DNA of 64,000 bases, taken from positions 60,540 through 124,539 of the forward strand of contig NZ_CAJYVE010000042.1 of NCBI RefSeq assembly GCF_913777995.1, in the 5' to 3' direction. Below, one piece after another: positions 25,798-36,868 of the stretch (position 1 is the first letter of the stretch; each line of letters opens with the position of its first letter). Under the pieces are notes generated by a model that saw only the letters and a program-made list of their open reading frames with translations, had not been told where the DNA came from and did no database searches. Source of the DNA: an uncultured Pseudomonas sp. Its GTDB lineage: Bacteria > Pseudomonadota > Gammaproteobacteria > Pseudomonadales > Pseudomonadaceae. The position numbers were made by a program, and so were the translations under genes.

Positions 25798-27087
25798 ATG
25801 CTTGCGCTTTACGGCGTCATCACGATTCTCTGCCTGCTCGTCGCCGTGATGAGCAAGCGTCTCTCCCCCCTGGTGGCGCTGATCGCGCTACCCGTGGCCG
25901 CCGCCTTGCTGGCCGGCTTCGGTCTGCAGACCAGCGGTTTCATTCTCACCGGTATCAAGAACGTGGCACCGGTGGTGGGCATGTTCATCTTCGCCATCCT
26001 GTTCTTCGGGGTGATGACCGACGCCGGCATGCTCGACCCGATCATCGACCGCATCCTGCGCGCCGTGGGCACGCGCCCGACCCGGATCGTCTGCGGCACC
26101 GCCCTGCTCGCTTTGCTGGTGCACCTGGACGGCTCCGGGGCAGTGACCTTTCTGGTCACGGTCCCGGCGATGCTGCCGCTGTATACGCGGCTGGGCATCG
26201 ACCGGCGCATACTGGCCTGCGTGGCGGCTATGGCCGCCGGGGTGAATTTCCTGCCCTGGACCGGCCCGGTGCTGCGTTCGTCGGCGGCCTTGCACGTTCC
26301 CGTCGCCGATCTGTTCCAGCCGCTGATCCCGGTGCAACTGGTGGGCCTGACCTTCGTCTTCGCCAGTGCCTGGTGGCTGGGCTGGCGCGAGGAGAAGCGT
26401 CTGGGCCTGACCGCTGGCAGCCAGGCCGCTGCACCGCAGCGCGTATTGACGCCGGAAGAGCAGAGCCTGCGCCAGCCAGGCAAGTTCTGGCTGAACCTGA
26501 CGCTGTCCATCGTGGTGATGGCGGTGATGATTGCCGGCTGGGTCGACCCGGTGGTGATGTTCATGCTCGGCACCGTGGCGGCGCTGTGCCTGAACTACCC
26601 CAATGTGGATCAGCAACGCCAGCGCATCGACGCTCACGCCAAGACCGCGCTGACCATGGCGAGCATTCTCCTGGCCGCCGGGGTGTTCACCGGCATCATG
26701 CAGGGCACCGGCATGCTCAAGGCCATGGCCGAAGTGGCCGTGCAGCAGATTCCGCCGGGGCACGGCAGCCTGATTCCGGCCGTGGTGGGTTTCATCTCGA
26801 TGCCGCTGAGCCTGCTGTTCGATCCTGATTCGTTCTACTTCGGCGTCATGCCGGTGATCGCTGAAGTCGGCCGTTCGCTGGGTGTGGACCCGGTGCAAGT
26901 GGCGCAGGCTTCGCTGCTGGGCGTACACACCACCGGTTTTCCCGTCAGCCCGCTGACACCCGCGACCTTCCTGCTGGTCGGTCTGTGCAAGCTGGAGCTC
27001 GCCGACCACCAGCGCTTTACCTTGCCCTTCCTGTTTGCCGCCTCGGTGCTGATGACCCTCGCAGCACTGGCATTTGGAGTGTTCTGA
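25798..27087 (+). CDS. CitMHS-family carboxylate transporter
   Basis: Inner-membrane proton symporter of 429 residues with about twelve hydrophobic helices, in the citrate-metal:H+ symporter family (MLALYGVITILCLLVAVMSKRLSPLVALI at the start; VHLDGSGAVTFLVTVPAMLPLY and LFDPDSFYFGVMPVIAE inside). Characterised members take up metal-complexed citrate, but downstream genes here are not citrate enzymes, so another acid is possible. GGAG lies eight bases before the start. It is the first gene of a three-gene unit. Confidence 0.87.
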   Translation: MLALYGVITILCLLVAVMSKRLSPLVALIALPVAAALLAGFGLQTSGFILTGIKNVAPVVGMFIFAILFFGVMTDAGMLDPIIDRILRAVGTRPTRIVCGTALLALLVHLDGSGAVTFLVTVPAMLPLYTRLGIDRRILACVAAMAAGVNFLPWTGPVLRSSAALHVPVADLFQPLIPVQLVGLTFVFASAWWLGWREEKRLGLTAGSQAAAPQRVLTPEEQSLRQPGKFWLNLTLSIVVMAVMIAGWVDPVVMFMLGTVAALCLNYPNVDQQRQRIDAHAKTALTMASILLAAGVFTGIMQGTGMLKAMAEVAVQQIPPGHGSLIPAVVGFISMPLSLLFDPDSFYFGVMPVIAEVGRSLGVDPVQVAQASLLGVHTTGFPVSPLTPATFLLVGLCKLELADHQRFTLPFLFAASVLMTLAALAFGVF

Positions 27088-27089
27088 AC

Positions 27090-28436
27090 ATGACCCCATT
27101 GCGTATCGGCGCCGGGGCCGGCTACTCCGGTGACCGCCTCGAACCTGCCGTGGAGCTGGCCCGCCACGGCGAGCTTGACTACCTGATCTTCGAATGCCTG
27201 GCCGAGCGCACCATCGCGCTGGCCCAGCAGGCTCGCCTGGCCGACCCGCTGGCCGGCTACGACCCGCTGCTGGCCACCCGCATGCGCGCCGTTCTGCCCT
27301 ACCTGCGCCAGGGCGGCCGACGCCTGCGCATCATCACCAACATGGGCGCGGCCAACCCCCGTGGGGCCATGCGCAAGGTGCTGGAAATCGCCAGCGAACT
27401 GGGCCTGCATGGCCTGAAGGTCGCCGCCGTGGAGGGCGACGACGTGCTCGCCACCCTGCGCGCCCACCCCGCGTGGACGCTGGACAACGGTCTGAAGGTG
27501 GCCGAGCTGGGCGAGCGCCTGGTTTCGGCCAATGCCTACCTGGGCATCGAAGGTATCGTCCAGGCCCTGGAGCTGGATGCCGATGTGATCATCACCGGCC
27601 GCGTGGCCGACCCATCGCTGTTTCTCGCTGCGCAGGCGCATGCCTTTGGCTGGGCCGCCGATGACTGGCTGCGGCGCGGACGCGGCACGCTGACCGGCCA
27701 CCTGCTCGAGTGCGCCGGGCAGGTCAGCGGCGGCTATTTCGCCGACCCTGGGGTCAAGGACGTGCCTGACCTGGCCCGCCTGGGCTTTCCCCTCGCCGAG
27801 ATCGACCGCGACGGTCATGCGCAGATCACCAAGGTGGCCGGTAGCGGTGGGCGCATCGACGTGGCGACTTGTACCGAACAGTTGCTGTATGAAGTGCATG
27901 ACCCGCGCCGCTACCTCACCCCGGATGTCACCGCCGACTTTTCCGCGGTCACCTTCACCCCGGTCGCTGCTGACCGTATCGCGGTCAGTGGCGCCAATGG
28001 TCGCGAGCGCCCTGAACACCTGAAAGTGACGGTCGGTTATCGCGATGGCTGGATCGGCGAAGGACAGATGTCCTATGGCGGCCCCAATGCCGTGGCTCGG
28101 GCGCGCCTGGCCGGGCAGATCGTCGAGCAGCGCCTGGCGCTGAGCGGGGTGCAGGTGCAAGAGCTGCGTTGCGAACTGCTGGGCGTCGACTCGTTGCACG
28201 GCAGCACGTTCGGCCAGACGGCCGAACCCTGGGAGGTGCGTCTGCGCGTCACCGGGCGTTGCGCGACCCGCGAACTGGCCCAGGCCCTCGCCAATGAGGT
28301 CGAGACCCTTTACACCAACGGCCCGGCGGGCGGTGGCGGTGCCACGCGCCAGGTGCGCGAGGTGCTGGCCGTGGCCAGCCTGTATCTGCCACGCGAGCAG
28401 GCCATTGCCCATGTCGATCTGCAGGTAAGCCCATGA
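27090..28436 (+). CDS. AtuA-like acyclic terpene utilisation family protein (DUF1446)
   Basis: 448-residue protein of the DUF1446/AtuA family, beginning PLRIGAGAGYSGDRLEPAVELARHGELDYLIFECLAERT. Family members include AtuA of citronellol catabolism, whose chemical role is not settled; no atu enzymes (carboxylase, dehydrogenases) are seen here. The gene starts two bases after the transporter stop with GGAG ten bases upstream, and its end overlaps the following small gene by four bases. A hydratase- or isomerase-like role on the transported acid is possible but unproven. Confidence 0.8.
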   Translation: MTPLRIGAGAGYSGDRLEPAVELARHGELDYLIFECLAERTIALAQQARLADPLAGYDPLLATRMRAVLPYLRQGGRRLRIITNMGAANPRGAMRKVLEIASELGLHGLKVAAVEGDDVLATLRAHPAWTLDNGLKVAELGERLVSANAYLGIEGIVQALELDADVIITGRVADPSLFLAAQAHAFGWAADDWLRRGRGTLTGHLLECAGQVSGGYFADPGVKDVPDLARLGFPLAEIDRDGHAQITKVAGSGGRIDVATCTEQLLYEVHDPRRYLTPDVTADFSAVTFTPVAADRIAVSGANGRERPEHLKVTVGYRDGWIGEGQMSYGGPNAVARARLAGQIVEQRLALSGVQVQELRCELLGVDSLHGSTFGQTAEPWEVRLRVTGRCATRELAQALANEVETLYTNGPAGGGGATRQVREVLAVASLYLPREQAIAHVDLQVSP

Positions 28437-28756
28437 CTGTCATCTTGCATCAGCTCGCCCACACCCGAACCGGTGACAAGGGCGATACGTCGAACATCTC
28501 GGTGATCGCCTTCAAGGCCGAGGACTATCCGACCCTGGAAAAGGCGTTGACCGCCGAGCGGGTCGAGGCCTGGTTCGCTCATCTTCGCGACGCCAGCGCC
28601 GGGCCGGTGCAGCGCTATGAACTGCCACAGCTGCACGCGCTGAATTTCGTCTTGCCCGGCCTGCTGCGCGGCGGCGTCACCCGCTCCCTGGCCCTGGACG
28701 CCCACGGCAAATGCCTGGGCGCTGCGCTGTTGCAGATGCCCGTAGAGGGCGCATAG
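28433..28756 (+). CDS. AtuA C-terminal-domain-like small protein
   Basis: 107 residues matching the region found as the C-terminal domain of longer AtuA-type proteins: HQLAHTRTGDKGDTSNISVIAF at the start, then LNFVLPGLLRGGVTRSLALDAHGK. Here it is a separate gene, coupled by ATGA overlap to the DUF1446 gene, so the two probably form one complex. Function unknown; it is the last gene of the cassette. Confidence 0.8.
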   Translation: MTVILHQLAHTRTGDKGDTSNISVIAFKAEDYPTLEKALTAERVEAWFAHLRDASAGPVQRYELPQLHALNFVLPGLLRGGVTRSLALDAHGKCLGAALLQMPVEGA

Positions 28757-28928
28757 GCCAATCCTGGCTGAAGCCGGTCCTACCGCTCCCTCGCCAGGAC
28801 AGGGAGCGCTTCAGCCGCGCTGCGGTGCCAGCCGGTGCGCCAGGCAAGCCCGCAGCGCCGCGCCGGTTCTCACACGCAGGGCCTCGAATTCTTTATCATG
28901 GCGGCCTGTGACAACCACCGGGCCCGCC

Positions 28929-29321
28929 ATGAAGTTCGCCATTTCCGTTTTTTCCGCGCCGCATGATCCCTCGTCGCGCCGCGCCCTGCTGTTCGCCCAG
29001 GCGGTGCTGGACGGCGGGCACCAGATCGTACGGCTGTTCTTCTACCAGGATGGCGTCTACAACGCTGCCAGCACCGTCGTGACGCCTCAGGACGAACAGG
29101 ACCTGCCACGCCAGTGGCATGACTTCATCACCCACAACGCGCTGGATGGCGTGGTGTGCATCGCTGCCGGTCTGCGCCGCGGCGTGATCAACGACCAGGA
29201 AGCCACGCGCTACCAGCGCCAGGCCGGCAACCTGATGCCCGGCTGGGAGCTGTCCGGGCTGGGGCAATTGCATGATGCCGTACAGGCAGCAGACCGGGTG
29301 GTCTGCTTCGGAGGGCCGTAA
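28929..29321 (+). CDS. tusD: Sulfurtransferase complex subunit TusD
   Basis: 130-residue DsrE-family protein, first of tusDCBE. In the sulfur relay for 2-thiouridine at the wobble base of tRNA, TusBCD takes sulfur from TusA on the TusD cysteine and passes it to TusE. Cys78, in the segment GVVCIAAGLRRGV, is the expected active cysteine. ATG 28929 gives the standard N-terminus KFAISVFSAPHDPSSRRAL; an in-frame GTG at 28908 is less likely. mnmA, the final tRNA thiolase of the same relay, is at 50148 in this window. Confidence 0.93.
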   Translation: MKFAISVFSAPHDPSSRRALLFAQAVLDGGHQIVRLFFYQDGVYNAASTVVTPQDEQDLPRQWHDFITHNALDGVVCIAAGLRRGVINDQEATRYQRQAGNLMPGWELSGLGQLHDAVQAADRVVCFGGP

Positions 29322-29322
29322 G

Positions 29323-29685
29323 GTGAGCAAATCCCTGTTGATCATCAGCCGCCAGGCGCCCTGGTCAGGCCCCGGAGCGCGTGAAGCGCTGGACATCGTC
29401 CTGGCCGCCGGCGCCTTCGACCTGCCGGTCGCCCTGCTGTTTCTCGACGATGGCGTGTTCCAACTGCAGGCCGGCCAGACAGCCGGCGCCGTGCAGCAGA
29501 AGGACGTCACCGCCAATCTCAAGGCCCTGCCGATGTTCGGTGTCGAAGAGCTGTATGCCTGCGGCCACAGCCTGCAGCAACGCGGCATTTGTGCCGCAAC
29601 GCTGGACGAGGCCATCGAGCCGCTGGCCAGTGGTGCCGACATCGCCGCGCTCATTGCCCGTTACGACCAGGTGATTACGATCTGA
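29323..29685 (+). CDS. tusC: Sulfurtransferase complex subunit TusC
   Basis: 120-residue DsrF-like subunit of the TusBCD hexamer (MSKSLLIISRQAPWSGPGAREALD). I assign a GTG start at 29323, one base after the tusD stop, with GGAGG about nine bases upstream; this restores the normal length. The stop overlaps the tusB start by one base (TGATG). Confidence 0.9.
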   Translation: MSKSLLIISRQAPWSGPGAREALDIVLAAGAFDLPVALLFLDDGVFQLQAGQTAGAVQQKDVTANLKALPMFGVEELYACGHSLQQRGICAATLDEAIEPLASGADIAALIARYDQVITI

Positions 29686-29969
29686 TGGCGACCTTGCACG
29701 TTGTATCCCACTCCCCCTTCGCCGACAGCCGCCTGGCCAGTTGCCTGCGCGTGCTGGGCGAAGCAGACGCCGTGCTGCTGTGCGGCGACGCCACCTATGC
29801 CCTGAGCCAGCCCGATGCCGTACTGCTGGCGCTGGGCGAACGACTGTTCATCCTCGAAGAAGACCGCGCCGCGCGAGGCCTTGCCTTGCCCGCCACGGCC
29901 CGCGCGGTGGATTATCCCGGCTTCGTCGCGTTGTCCATCCGCTTCGACAAGGTGAACACCTGGCTATGA
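29685..29969 (+). CDS. tusB: Sulfurtransferase complex subunit TusB
   Basis: 94-residue DsrH-family subunit (MATLHVVSHSPFADSRLASCLRVLGEADAVLLCGDATYAL). It completes the TusBCD complex. Both ends overlap neighbours (TGATG with tusC, ATGA with tusE), showing tight translational coupling. Confidence 0.9.
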   Translation: MATLHVVSHSPFADSRLASCLRVLGEADAVLLCGDATYALSQPDAVLLALGERLFILEEDRAARGLALPATARAVDYPGFVALSIRFDKVNTWL

Positions 29970-30301
29970 ATGCGCTTACCGTTGCCGGCCGCCAGGTCCC
30001 GCTGGACCAGGACGGTTTTCTGGAGAACCTCGACGACTGGTCACTGGAGGTGGCACGCGCCCTGGCCGCCGAAGAAGACATCGCCTTCGCCGACGAGCAC
30101 GTGGAAGTGCTGCAGTTGCTGCGCGACTTCTACGCCGAATTCCAGCTCTCGCCCGCCACCCGCCCGCTGATCAAGTACGCTGCCCTCAAGCTGGGCCCGG
30201 AAAAGGGCAACAGCCAGTATCTCAACCGCCTGTTCAACGGCCGCCCCGCCAAGCTGGCTGCGCGCCTGGCAGGCCTGCCCAAGCCGACCAACTGCATATG
30301 A
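29966..30301 (+). CDS. tusE: Sulfur carrier TusE (DsrC family)
   Basis: 111-residue DsrC-family protein that accepts sulfur from TusBCD and hands it to MnmA. The family's essential cysteine is the penultimate residue, present as Cys110 (KPTNCI), and RPLIKYAALKLGPEKGNSQYLNRLF is the conserved core. The upstream second cysteine of dissimilatory DsrC is absent, as expected for TusE. It overlaps ybiB by four bases. Confidence 0.93.
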   Translation: MNALTVAGRQVPLDQDGFLENLDDWSLEVARALAAEEDIAFADEHVEVLQLLRDFYAEFQLSPATRPLIKYAALKLGPEKGNSQYLNRLFNGRPAKLAARLAGLPKPTNCI

Positions 30302-31311
30302 CCGACCACCGCCCCCTCGTCACCGAAACGCCCGCCGAGCATCCCTTTGCGCAGTTCGTGCGCATTCTTGGCAAGGGCAAGCGCGGCGCCCGTGGCCTGA
30401 CCCGCGAAGAAGCCCGTGAAGCCATGGGCATGCTGCTCGACGAACAGGTCGAAGAGGCACAGCTCGGCGCCTTCCTGATGCTGCTGCGTCACAAGGAAGA
30501 AAGCCCGGAGGAACTGGCCGGTTTCACCGAGGCCGTGCGCCAGCGCCTGAACGCCCCAGCCATTGACGTCGACATCGACTGGCCCACCTATGCCGGCAAG
30601 AAACGCCATCTGCCCTGGTACCTGCTGGCGGCCCGCTGCCTGGCCGACAACGGCGTGCGTGTGCTGCTGCATGGCGGCGGCGCACACACCGCCGGGCGAC
30701 TGTACACCGAGCAGTTGCTGGAGCTACTGGACATTCCCCTGTGCCGTGGTTGGGGTGCGGTGCAGGCCGCCATGCAGCAGCGCCATCTGGCGTTCATCCC
30801 CCTGAGCGACTGGGCACCACCGCTGCAGCGCATGATCGACCTGCGCAACACGCTCGGCCTGCGTTCGCCGATCCACTCCCTGGCCCGGGTGCTCAACCCG
30901 CTCCAGGCACGCTGCGGTCTGCAAAGCATCTTCCACCCCGGCTACCAGGCCGTGCATCGCGAAGCGAGCCGGCTGCTGGGTGACCACGCCATCGTCATCA
31001 AGGGCGACGGCGGCGAAATCGAGGTCAACCCCGACACCATCAGCCACCTGTATGGCACCACGGCCGGGGCGGACTGGGACGAAGAGTGGCCGGCGCTGGC
31101 CGAACGGCGCCACGTCAAGCCCGCCAGTCTGGAACCTGCCCACCTGGTAGCGTTCTGGCGTGGTGAAGTCGAAGACAGTTACGGCAGCCTGGCACTGCTG
31201 GCGACCATGGCGCTGGCCTTGCGCGGCCTGGGTGTCGAGCGGGACGCAGCATTCGAGCAGGCCCGGCAGTTCTGGGACAGGCGCGACCGCAATGCCCTAT
31301 CTATCGCCTGA
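30298..31311 (+). CDS. ybiB: YbiB / TrpD2-family glycosyltransferase-like protein
   Basis: 337-residue protein with the anthranilate phosphoribosyltransferase fold (TrpD2 family). E. coli YbiB is a nucleic-acid-binding protein without shown transferase activity. The helical N-domain (about 30-95, including EEAQLGAFLMLLRHKEESPEEL) and the glycosyl-transferase core (VRVLLHGGGAHTAGRLYTEQ, RSPIHSLARVLNPL, VIKGDGGEIEVNPDT) are visible. It is the last gene of the tus operon; the ATGA overlap with tusE hints at a tRNA-related role, as inference. Confidence 0.85.
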   Translation: MTDHRPLVTETPAEHPFAQFVRILGKGKRGARGLTREEAREAMGMLLDEQVEEAQLGAFLMLLRHKEESPEELAGFTEAVRQRLNAPAIDVDIDWPTYAGKKRHLPWYLLAARCLADNGVRVLLHGGGAHTAGRLYTEQLLELLDIPLCRGWGAVQAAMQQRHLAFIPLSDWAPPLQRMIDLRNTLGLRSPIHSLARVLNPLQARCGLQSIFHPGYQAVHREASRLLGDHAIVIKGDGGEIEVNPDTISHLYGTTAGADWDEEWPALAERRHVKPASLEPAHLVAFWRGEVEDSYGSLALLATMALALRGLGVERDAAFEQARQFWDRRDRNALSIA

Positions 31312-31403
31312 TTCGATAGATAGCGGCCAGTATTTGCACTTTTAGTTCGAACCATGGCCTTTAGACTGGTCTCCAATGAACCACTATGGAAACGGAGACC
31401 ATC

Positions 31404-32396
31404 ATGGGCTTGCTGATCGAAGGGCGCTGGCACGACCAGTGGTATGAAACCAAAGACGGCGCATTCCAGCGCGAGAGCGCGCAGCGCCGCAGCTGGGTGA
31501 CCGCCGACGGCGCGCCGGGGCCTTCCGGACAGGGCGGTTTCGCTGCCGAAGCCGGGCGCTACCACCTGTATGTTTCGCTGGCCTGCCCCTGGGCGCATCG
31601 CACGCTGATCGTGCGCCAGCTCAAGGGCCTGGAAAAGCTCATCGACGTGTCGGTGGTCAGTTGGCTGATGCTGGAGAACGGCTGGACCTTCGATACCGCC
31701 ACCGGCTCGTCCGGCGACGCCCTCGACAACCTGCAGTTCATGCACCAGCGCTACACTCGGGACGACCCGCATTACACCGGGCGGGTCACGGTGCCGGTGC
31801 TGTGGGACAAAAAGACCCAGCGCATCGTCAGCAACGAGTCGGCGGAGATCATCCGCATGTTCAACTCCGCGTTCGACGGCCTGACCGGCAACCCCCTGGA
31901 CCTCTACCCTGAGCCACTGCGCACGCAGATCGACGCGCTCAACGAGCAGATCTACCCGAACGTCAACAACGGTGTGTATCGCGCCGGCTTCGCCACCTCG
32001 CAGGGCGCCTACGAAGAAGCGTTCGACCAGCTGTTCGCCAAGCTCGACGAGTTGGAACAGCTACTGGGCACGCAACGCTACCTGAGCGGGGAATACCTGA
32101 CCGAGGCTGACATTCGCCTGTTCACCACGCTGATCCGCTTCGACGCGGTTTACCACGGCCACTTCAAGTGCAACCTGCGGCGCATCAGTGACTACCCGAA
32201 CCTGAGCCATTGGTTGCGGGAGCTGTACCAGTGGCCGGGCGTGGCGCAGACCGTGGACTTCCAGCACATCAAGCACCACTACTATGGCAGCCACCGCACC
32301 ATCAACCCGACCGGCGTGGTGCCCAAAGGACCGCAGCAGGATTTCACCCAGGCCCACGACCGTGAACGCCTGCCAGGCAAAGGCATCTGGCAATGA
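31404..32396 (+). CDS. Glutathionyl-hydroquinone reductase (YqjG/Xi-class GST)
   Basis: Cytosolic 330-residue Xi-class glutathione transferase that reduces glutathionyl-hydroquinones. The catalytic Cys61 is in LACPWAHRTL, the class motif; the GSH-site segment SNESAEIIRMFN follows, and the C-terminal helical domain has IRLFTTLIRFDAVYHGHFKCN. Start 31404 has GGAG six bases upstream. It stands alone after ybiB with a 92-base gap and converges on cysG across a strong hairpin. Confidence 0.92.
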   Translation: MGLLIEGRWHDQWYETKDGAFQRESAQRRSWVTADGAPGPSGQGGFAAEAGRYHLYVSLACPWAHRTLIVRQLKGLEKLIDVSVVSWLMLENGWTFDTATGSSGDALDNLQFMHQRYTRDDPHYTGRVTVPVLWDKKTQRIVSNESAEIIRMFNSAFDGLTGNPLDLYPEPLRTQIDALNEQIYPNVNNGVYRAGFATSQGAYEEAFDQLFAKLDELEQLLGTQRYLSGEYLTEADIRLFTTLIRFDAVYHGHFKCNLRRISDYPNLSHWLRELYQWPGVAQTVDFQHIKHHYYGSHRTINPTGVVPKGPQQDFTQAHDRERLPGKGIWQ

Positions 32397-32435
32397 AAAA
32401 AGCCCTGGGAGCGAGCGGCCTCGCTTCCAGGGCTT
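32396..32435 (-). terminator. Terminator for cysG
   Basis: AAGCCCTGG and CCAGGGCTT frame an inner GAGCGAG/CTCGCTT stem, and the minus-strand product ends in a T run (complement of 32396-32400). Confidence 0.8.
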
Positions 32436-32459
32436 GGATGGGCGGTCCTGCCAGACAGG

Positions 32460-33863
32460 CTACAGGGCTGGCAGATCAGCCTGAGCGCCTTCGAACCACG
32501 CCAGTTTTTCGCGCAGCACTACCACCTCGCCAACAATCACCAGGGTCGGCGCATGCACTTCGTGCTCGGCGACCAGTTGCGGCAGGTTGGCCAGGGTGCC
32601 GGTAAACACCCGCTGGTTGGTCGTGGTGCCCTGCTGCACCAGTGCCGCCGGGGTGTCAGCGGCACGCCCGTGGGCGATCAGCTGTTCGCAGATGGTCGGC
32701 AAGCCCACCAGGCCCATGTAGAACACCAGCGTCTGCGCCGGGGCAACCAGGTCGCTCCAGGGCAGGTCGCTGGTGTTGTTCTTCAGGTGTCCCGTGATGA
32801 AGCGCACTGACTGCGCATAGTCACGATGAGTCAGGGGAATGCCGGCGTAGGCTGCACAGCCACTGGCGGCGGTGATGCCCGGCACGACCTGGAACGGAAT
32901 GCCATGCGCTGCCAGTTCTTCGATCTCTTCGCCACCACGGCCGAAGATGAACGGGTCGCCACCCTTGAGGCGCACGACGCGCTTGCCCTGGCGGGCCAGG
33001 TCGACCAATTGCTGGTTGATCTGATCCTGCGGCACGGCATGGTCGGCACGCCGCTTGCCCACATAGACGCGCTCGGCATCGCGACGGCACAGCTCTAGAA
33101 TCGCTGGCGCCACCAGGCGGTCGTAGAGCACCACATCAGCCTGCTGCATCAAGCGCAGGGCGCGGAAGGTCAGCAGGTCCGGGTCGCCAGGGCCGGCACC
33201 GACCAGGTAAACCTCGCCCGGCGCGTGGGGCGGCTCGCCATCCACCTTGGCCTGCAACAGGCGTTCGGCTTCGGCCCCCTGCCCGGCCAGCTGCCGATCA
33301 GCGATCGGCCCCTGGAACACCTCTTCCCAGAACGCGCGACGTTGCTGCACATCCGGGTACAGCTGCTTGACCCGATGGCGAAAGCGCGCCGCCAGGCCAG
33401 CCAGTTGCCCATAGGTGGAGGGGATCCAGGTTTCCAGCTTGGCGCGGATCAGCCGCGCCAGCACCGGCGCATCGCCGCCGCTGGACACCGCGATGACCAG
33501 CGGCGAGCGGTCGACGATGGCCGGGAAGATCACGCTGCACAGCGCCGGCGCGTCCACCACGTTGACCGGCATGCCGCGACGCCGGGCGTCGGCGGACACC
33601 TGGGCGTTGAGCGGCTCGTCGTCGGTTGCGGCGATGACCAGTACACAATCGTCCAGGTCGGTCTCCTGGTAGCCGCGCGGGCGGATTTCCCCGCCACTGC
33701 CTGCGACCAGCTCTTGCAACTGGGCTTCGACCTGCGGAGCAACGACCCGCAACAGCGCACCTGCGTCGGCCAGCAGGCGCGACTTGCGCAAGGCGATCTC
33801 GCCGCCGCCCACCACCAGGACCCAGCTGCCACGCAGGTTATGGAACAGTGGCAGGAATTCCAT
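32460..33863 (-). CDS. cysG: Trifunctional siroheme synthase CysG
   Basis: 467-residue fusion that makes siroheme for sulfite and nitrite reductases. Residues 1-115 are the NAD-dependent precorrin-2 dehydrogenase ([17 protein letters not shown]), 116-205 the ferrochelatase/dimerisation part, and about 217-460 the uroporphyrinogen-III C-methyltransferase ([59 protein letters not shown]). The order and length are normal. It starts at the base following the serS stop, so the two are cotranscribed, an arrangement usual in Pseudomonas. Confidence 0.96.
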   Translation of the reverse strand: MEFLPLFHNLRGSWVLVVGGGEIALRKSRLLADAGALLRVVAPQVEAQLQELVAGSGGEIRPRGYQETDLDDCVLVIAATDDEPLNAQVSADARRRGMPVNVVDAPALCSVIFPAIVDRSPLVIAVSSGGDAPVLARLIRAKLETWIPSTYGQLAGLAARFRHRVKQLYPDVQQRRAFWEEVFQGPIADRQLAGQGAEAERLLQAKVDGEPPHAPGEVYLVGAGPGDPDLLTFRALRLMQQADVVLYDRLVAPAILELCRRDAERVYVGKRRADHAVPQDQINQQLVDLARQGKRVVRLKGGDPFIFGRGGEEIEELAAHGIPFQVVPGITAASGCAAYAGIPLTHRDYAQSVRFITGHLKNNTSDLPWSDLVAPAQTLVFYMGLVGLPTICEQLIAHGRAADTPAALVQQGTTTNQRVFTGTLANLPQLVAEHEVHAPTLVIVGEVVVLREKLAWFEGAQADLPAL

Positions 33864-35531
<1,668 letters not shown>

Positions 35532-35535
<4 letters not shown>

Positions 35536-36857
35536 GATTTTCTCCGCTGCCGAGGGCTGGCGGCATCCAGCGCCCCCAGATGACGAAGCTTTTCGCCGAT
35601 CTTCATTTCCAGCCCGCGGGGCACCGGTTGGTAGTACTGGCGCGGCTCGAGGTCTTCGGGGAAGTAGTCCTCACCGGCGGCGTAAGCGTCCGGTTCGTCA
35701 TGGGCGTAGCGGTACTCCTCGCCATAGCCCAGTTGCTTCATCAGCTTGGTGGGTGCGTTGCGCAGGTGCAGCGGCACCTCCAGCGAACCGTTCGCGGCGG
35801 CATCGGCCATGGCCGCCTTGAAGGCCATGTACACGGCGTTGCTCTTCGGCGCGCAAGCCAGGTAGACGATGGCCTGCGCCACCGCCAGCTCGCCTTCCGG
35901 GCTGCCCAGGCGTTCCTGCACATCCCAGGCCGACATGCACAGAGGCAAGGCACGCGGATCGGCGTTGCCGATGTCCTCGCTGGCCATGCGCACCACCCGG
36001 CGCGCCAGGTACAAAGGGTCACAACCGCCGTCGATCATGCGCGCGAACCAGTACAGCGCGGCATCGGGATTGGAACCACGGATCGACTTGTGCAGGGCGG
36101 AAATCTGGTCGTAAAAGGCCTCGCCGCCCTTGTCGAAGCGTCGGCGGCTGTCGCCCAACAGGCTGTTGAGCATTTCAGTGCCGATCTCGCTGCCATCTTC
36201 GGCCAGGTCGGCGGCATTCTCCAGCAGGTTGAGCATGCGCCGACCGTCCCCGTCGGCGGCAGCCATGAGCGTGGCGAAGCCTTCATCGGACAGGCTCAGA
36301 TGCCGCCCGCCCAAGCCCCGCTCTTCGGTCAGGGCACGCTGCACCAGCTTGCGCAGGGCCGCTTCGTCCAGGCTCTTGAGCACATAGACGCGGGCGCGTG
36401 ACAGCAGCGCGTTGTTCAGCTCGAAGGAGGGATTCTCGGTGGTTGCGCCAATGAAGATCAGCGTGCCGTCTTCGACATACGGCAGGAAGGCGTCCTGCTG
36501 GGACTTGTTGAAGCGATGGACCTCGTCGACGAACAGAATGGTGCGCCGACCGTACTGCGCCGCCTGCTGCTTGGCCACTTCGACGGCCTGGCGGATTTCC
36601 TTGACACCCGCCAGCACCGCCGAGACGGTCTCGAAATGCGCATCGGAAACCTTGGCCAGCAGCCTGGCCAGGGTGGTCTTGCCCACCCCGGGCGGCCCCC
36701 AGAAGATCATCGAATGCAGGGCGCCCTGCTCCAGCGCCTCACGCAACGGCTTGCCGTGGGCCAGGACATGTTCCTGGCCCACGTACTCGTCCAGGTTGGT
36801 GGCGCGCAAGCGTGCGGCCAGGGGCTGGGCGATGGGTTCACGACTGAACAGGTCCAT
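35532..36857 (-). CDS. rarA: Replication-associated recombination protein RarA (MgsA)
   Basis: 441-residue AAA+ ATPase acting on single-strand gaps and stalled forks, related to clamp-loader subunits and WRNIP1. Walker [10 protein letters not shown] (about 55-63), Walker [19 protein letters not shown], sensor [12 protein letters not shown] and the C-terminal tetramerisation domain ([33 protein letters not shown]) are all present. It lies between lolA and crcB in one leftward cluster with serS-cysG. Confidence 0.96.
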
Positions 36858-36868
36858 GATCCGCGGTG

